Shown here: piece after piece, positions 62,301 to 64,000 of the stretch
Position numbering within the stretch: the stretch's first letter is position 1
Layout: each line of letters opens with the position of its first letter
From: Setophaga petechia
Lineage: Eukaryota > Chordata > Aves > Passeriformes > Parulidae
Assembly: GCA_024362935.1 (NCBI GenBank)
Contig: JANCRA010000017.1
Location: 806,001 to 870,000 of the forward strand
DNA: 64,000 nucleotides
Direction: 5' to 3'
Program-made: the position numbers and the translations under genes
The notes under the pieces: model-generated
Databases searched by the model: none
Seen by the model: the letters and a program-made list of their open reading frames with translations, nothing else
What the model was told of the DNA's origin: nothing

Positions 62301-64000
62301 TTAGACAACTTTCTTTTTCTTGTTAGAGAACACTCTGAAGCCCTCTGTGCAACATCTACAACACGATGGAAGTTGTTTAGTGAGCAGGAAGGTTTTCTCC
62401 TTGCGAGACATAGTGAAAAAGCTATTTGTTTAGATGTAGGTGACAAGAAACACTTACTGCAGTGCACTCAACAGCTAACTGCTACACAGCACTGCGATTG
62501 TGTTAGCAGCTTGCAAAGTGCTAGAAAACAGTACTTTCCCACTCTCTTGCCTTTCCCTTCACATTAATACTTGAAAGGAAGGCGTCTTAGACAACTTTCT
62601 TTTTCTTGTGTCAAAACACACTGCAGCCCTCTGTGCAACTTCTACAACACGATGGAAGTTGTTTAGTGAGCAGGAAGGTTTTCTCCTTGGGAGACATAGT
62701 GAAAAAGCCATTTGCTTTGACGTAGGTGACAAGAAACCCTTACTGCAGTGCAGTGACAAGTTAATTGGTACACAGCACTGGGATTGTGTTAGCAGCTCTC
62801 AAAGTGATAGAAAACAGTACTTTCCCACTCTCTTGCCTTTCCCTTCACATTAATACTTGAAAGGAAGGCGTCTTAGACAACTTTCTTTTCCTTGTGTCAA
62901 AAAACTCTGCAGCCCTCTCTGCAACATCTACAACAAGGTGGAAGTTGTTTAGTGAGCAGGAAGGTTTTCTCCTTGGGAGACATAGTGAAAAAGCTATTTG
63001 CTTAGATGTAGGTGACAAGAAACACTTACTGCAGTGCACTCAACAGCCAACTGCTACCCAGCACTGCGATTCTGTTAGCAGCTTGCTAAGTGCTAGAAAA
63101 CAGTACTTTCCCACTCTCTTGCCTTTCCCTTCACATTAATACTTGAAAGGAAGGCGTCTTAGACAACTTTTACATTTTGCAAAACACACTGCAGCCCTCT
63201 GTGCAACTTCTACAACACGATGGAAGTTGTTTAGTGAGCAAGAAGGTTTTCTCCTTGCGAGACATAGTGATAAAGCTATTTGCTTAGATGCAGGTGACAA
63301 GAAACACTTACTGCAGTGCACTGAAAAGCTAACTGCTACCCAGCACTGCGATTGTGTTAGCAGCCTGCAAAGTGCTAGAAATCAGCACTTTCCCACTCTC
63401 TCGCCTTTCCATTCACATTAATACTTGAAAGGAAGACGTCTTAGACAACTTTCTTTTACATTTTGCAAAACACACTGCAGCCCTCTTTGCAACTACTACA
63501 ACACGATGGAAGTTGTTTAGTGAGGAGCAACGTTTTCCCCTTGCGAGACAAAGTGAAAAAGCTCTTTGCTCAGATGTAGGTATCAAGAAACACTTACTGC
63601 CGCGCACTGACAAGCTAATTGCTACACAGCACTGGGATTGTGTTAGCAGCTCTCAAAGTGATAGAAAACAGTACTTTCCCACTCTCTTGCCTTTCCCTTC
63701 ACATTAATACTTGAAAGGAAGGCGTCTTAGACAACTTTCTTTTCCTTGTGTCAAAAAACTCTGCAGCCCTCTCTGCAACATCTACAACACGATGGAAGTT
63801 GTTTAGTGAGCAAGAAGGTTTTCTCCTTGCGAGACATAGTGAAAAAGCTATTTGCTTAGATGTAGGTGACAAGAAACACTTACTGCAGTGCACTCAACAG
63901 CTAACTGCTACCCAGCACTGCGATTGTGTTAGCAGCTTGCAAAGTGCTAGAAAACAGTACTTTCCCACTCTCTTGCCTTTCCCTTCACATTAATACTTGA
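59343..64000. repeat. Monomer block 9 (to window end)
   Basis: About 16 common monomers. Up to about 62.84 kb this duplicates block 8, and afterwards it follows HOR copy 2. A TTACAG acceptor-like site ends at 61473. A short monomer starts at 63162 and carries CTACCCAG (near 63337) where its HOR copy 2 equivalent has CTACACAG. The last monomer is cut by the window end. Confidence 0.92.

Larger units (their letters stand above)
1..64000. repeat. Macrosatellite array of ~286-bp monomers
   Basis: The sequence is occupied from end to end by direct repeats of one monomer. Using the recurrent GACAACTTTCTTT as phase mark, successive units start 286 bp apart, for example at 4648 and 4934. Each unit contains, in order, a pyrimidine tract, CTGCAGCCCTCT, a GATGGAAG or GATAGGAA segment, TTCTCCTTGCGAGACA, TTGCTTAGATGTAGG, CTGCAGTGCACTG, GGGATTGTGTTAGCAG, and CCTTTCCCTTCACATTAA. 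Orientation never changes. Most units carry two CTGCAG (PstI) sites. Both window ends lie inside the array, so its true length is unknown. The monomer does not match alpha satellite as I know it and I saw no CENP-B box. I do not recognise the family. Confidence 0.99.
57259..64000. repeat. 5,586-bp tandem duplicate followed by HOR-like end
   Basis: From about 57.22-57.30 kb to about 62.84 kb this repeats the preceding 5,586 bp (from about 51.67 kb), including a CpG element at 59145. The duplicates differ at a few bases, for example GAAACCC near 56578 versus GAAACAC near 62164, and TTAAAAC near 54982 versus TTAATAC near 60568. From about 62.85 kb to the end the order follows HOR copy 2 at an offset of 36,779 bp. 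The window ends inside a monomer. Confidence 0.88.

Noticed and set aside
1..64000. CRISPR array
   Set aside because: The repeating unit is about 286 bp with no short-repeat and unique-spacer pattern and no cas genes; the sequence is eukaryotic in character.
1..64000. Alpha-satellite or other CENP-B-box centromeric satellite
   Set aside because: The unit is 286 bp, not 171 bp, and I found no CENP-B box. A centromeric role cannot be excluded from sequence alone.
1..64000. Known macrosatellite such as DXZ4 or D4Z4
   Set aside because: The promoter-bearing tandem organisation is reminiscent, but those units are about 3 kb and GC-rich, and no sequence match is evident to me.

Overview
The whole window is one head-to-tail tandem array. 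I see no unique sequence, no recognisable protein gene, no rRNA or tRNA, and no transposon. The basic unit is an AT-rich monomer of about 286 bp (variants 282-288 bp), repeated roughly 220 times, always in the same orientation. This organisation points to a eukaryotic nuclear genome. A vertebrate, probably a mammal, is most likely. The reasons are that CpG is scarce in the monomers, that many monomer differences are CG/TG or CG/CA swaps expected from decay of methylated CpG, and that the one unrelated component is a short CpG-dense, promoter-like element. I cannot name the species, the chromosome or a catalogued repeat family.

The monomers form a higher-order repeat (HOR). Positions 1-18022, 18023-34044 and 34045 to about 39.5 kb are successive copies of a 16,022-bp unit of about 55 monomers. 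The first copy is longer by an internal 2,000-bp tandem duplication. Spot comparison shows only a handful of differences between copies. From about 39.5 kb the regular HOR gives way to rearranged modules. A 7,871-bp tandem duplication (about 39.5-47.4 kb, then 47.4 kb onward) has one copy lacking two monomers. A 5,586-bp tandem duplication follows (about 51.7-57.26 and 57.26-62.84 kb). The last kilobase returns to the pattern of the second HOR copy.

Eight times, the array carries the same cassette: four and a half strongly diverged monomers (about 1.28 kb), then a 198-bp CpG-rich element, then a monomer remnant containing a good 5' splice-site match. The CpG elements begin at 4344, 17067, 22366, 33089, 38388, 45116, 53559 and 59145. 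They carry ETS-like and E2F-like motifs and no clear TATA box. Some downstream monomers carry a polypyrimidine tract ending in TTACAG that resembles a 3' splice site. My best inference is a macrosatellite in which each large unit has its own CpG promoter and could give rise to long, spliced, non-coding transcripts on the + strand. This is inferred from motifs only.

The many short open frames are by-products of the monomer. Most begin at TTG or GTG, each ends within one monomer, and the 286-bp period shifts frame at every step. The one modest exception is an ATG-initiated 126-codon frame in each diverged cassette, for which I see no evidence of translation.
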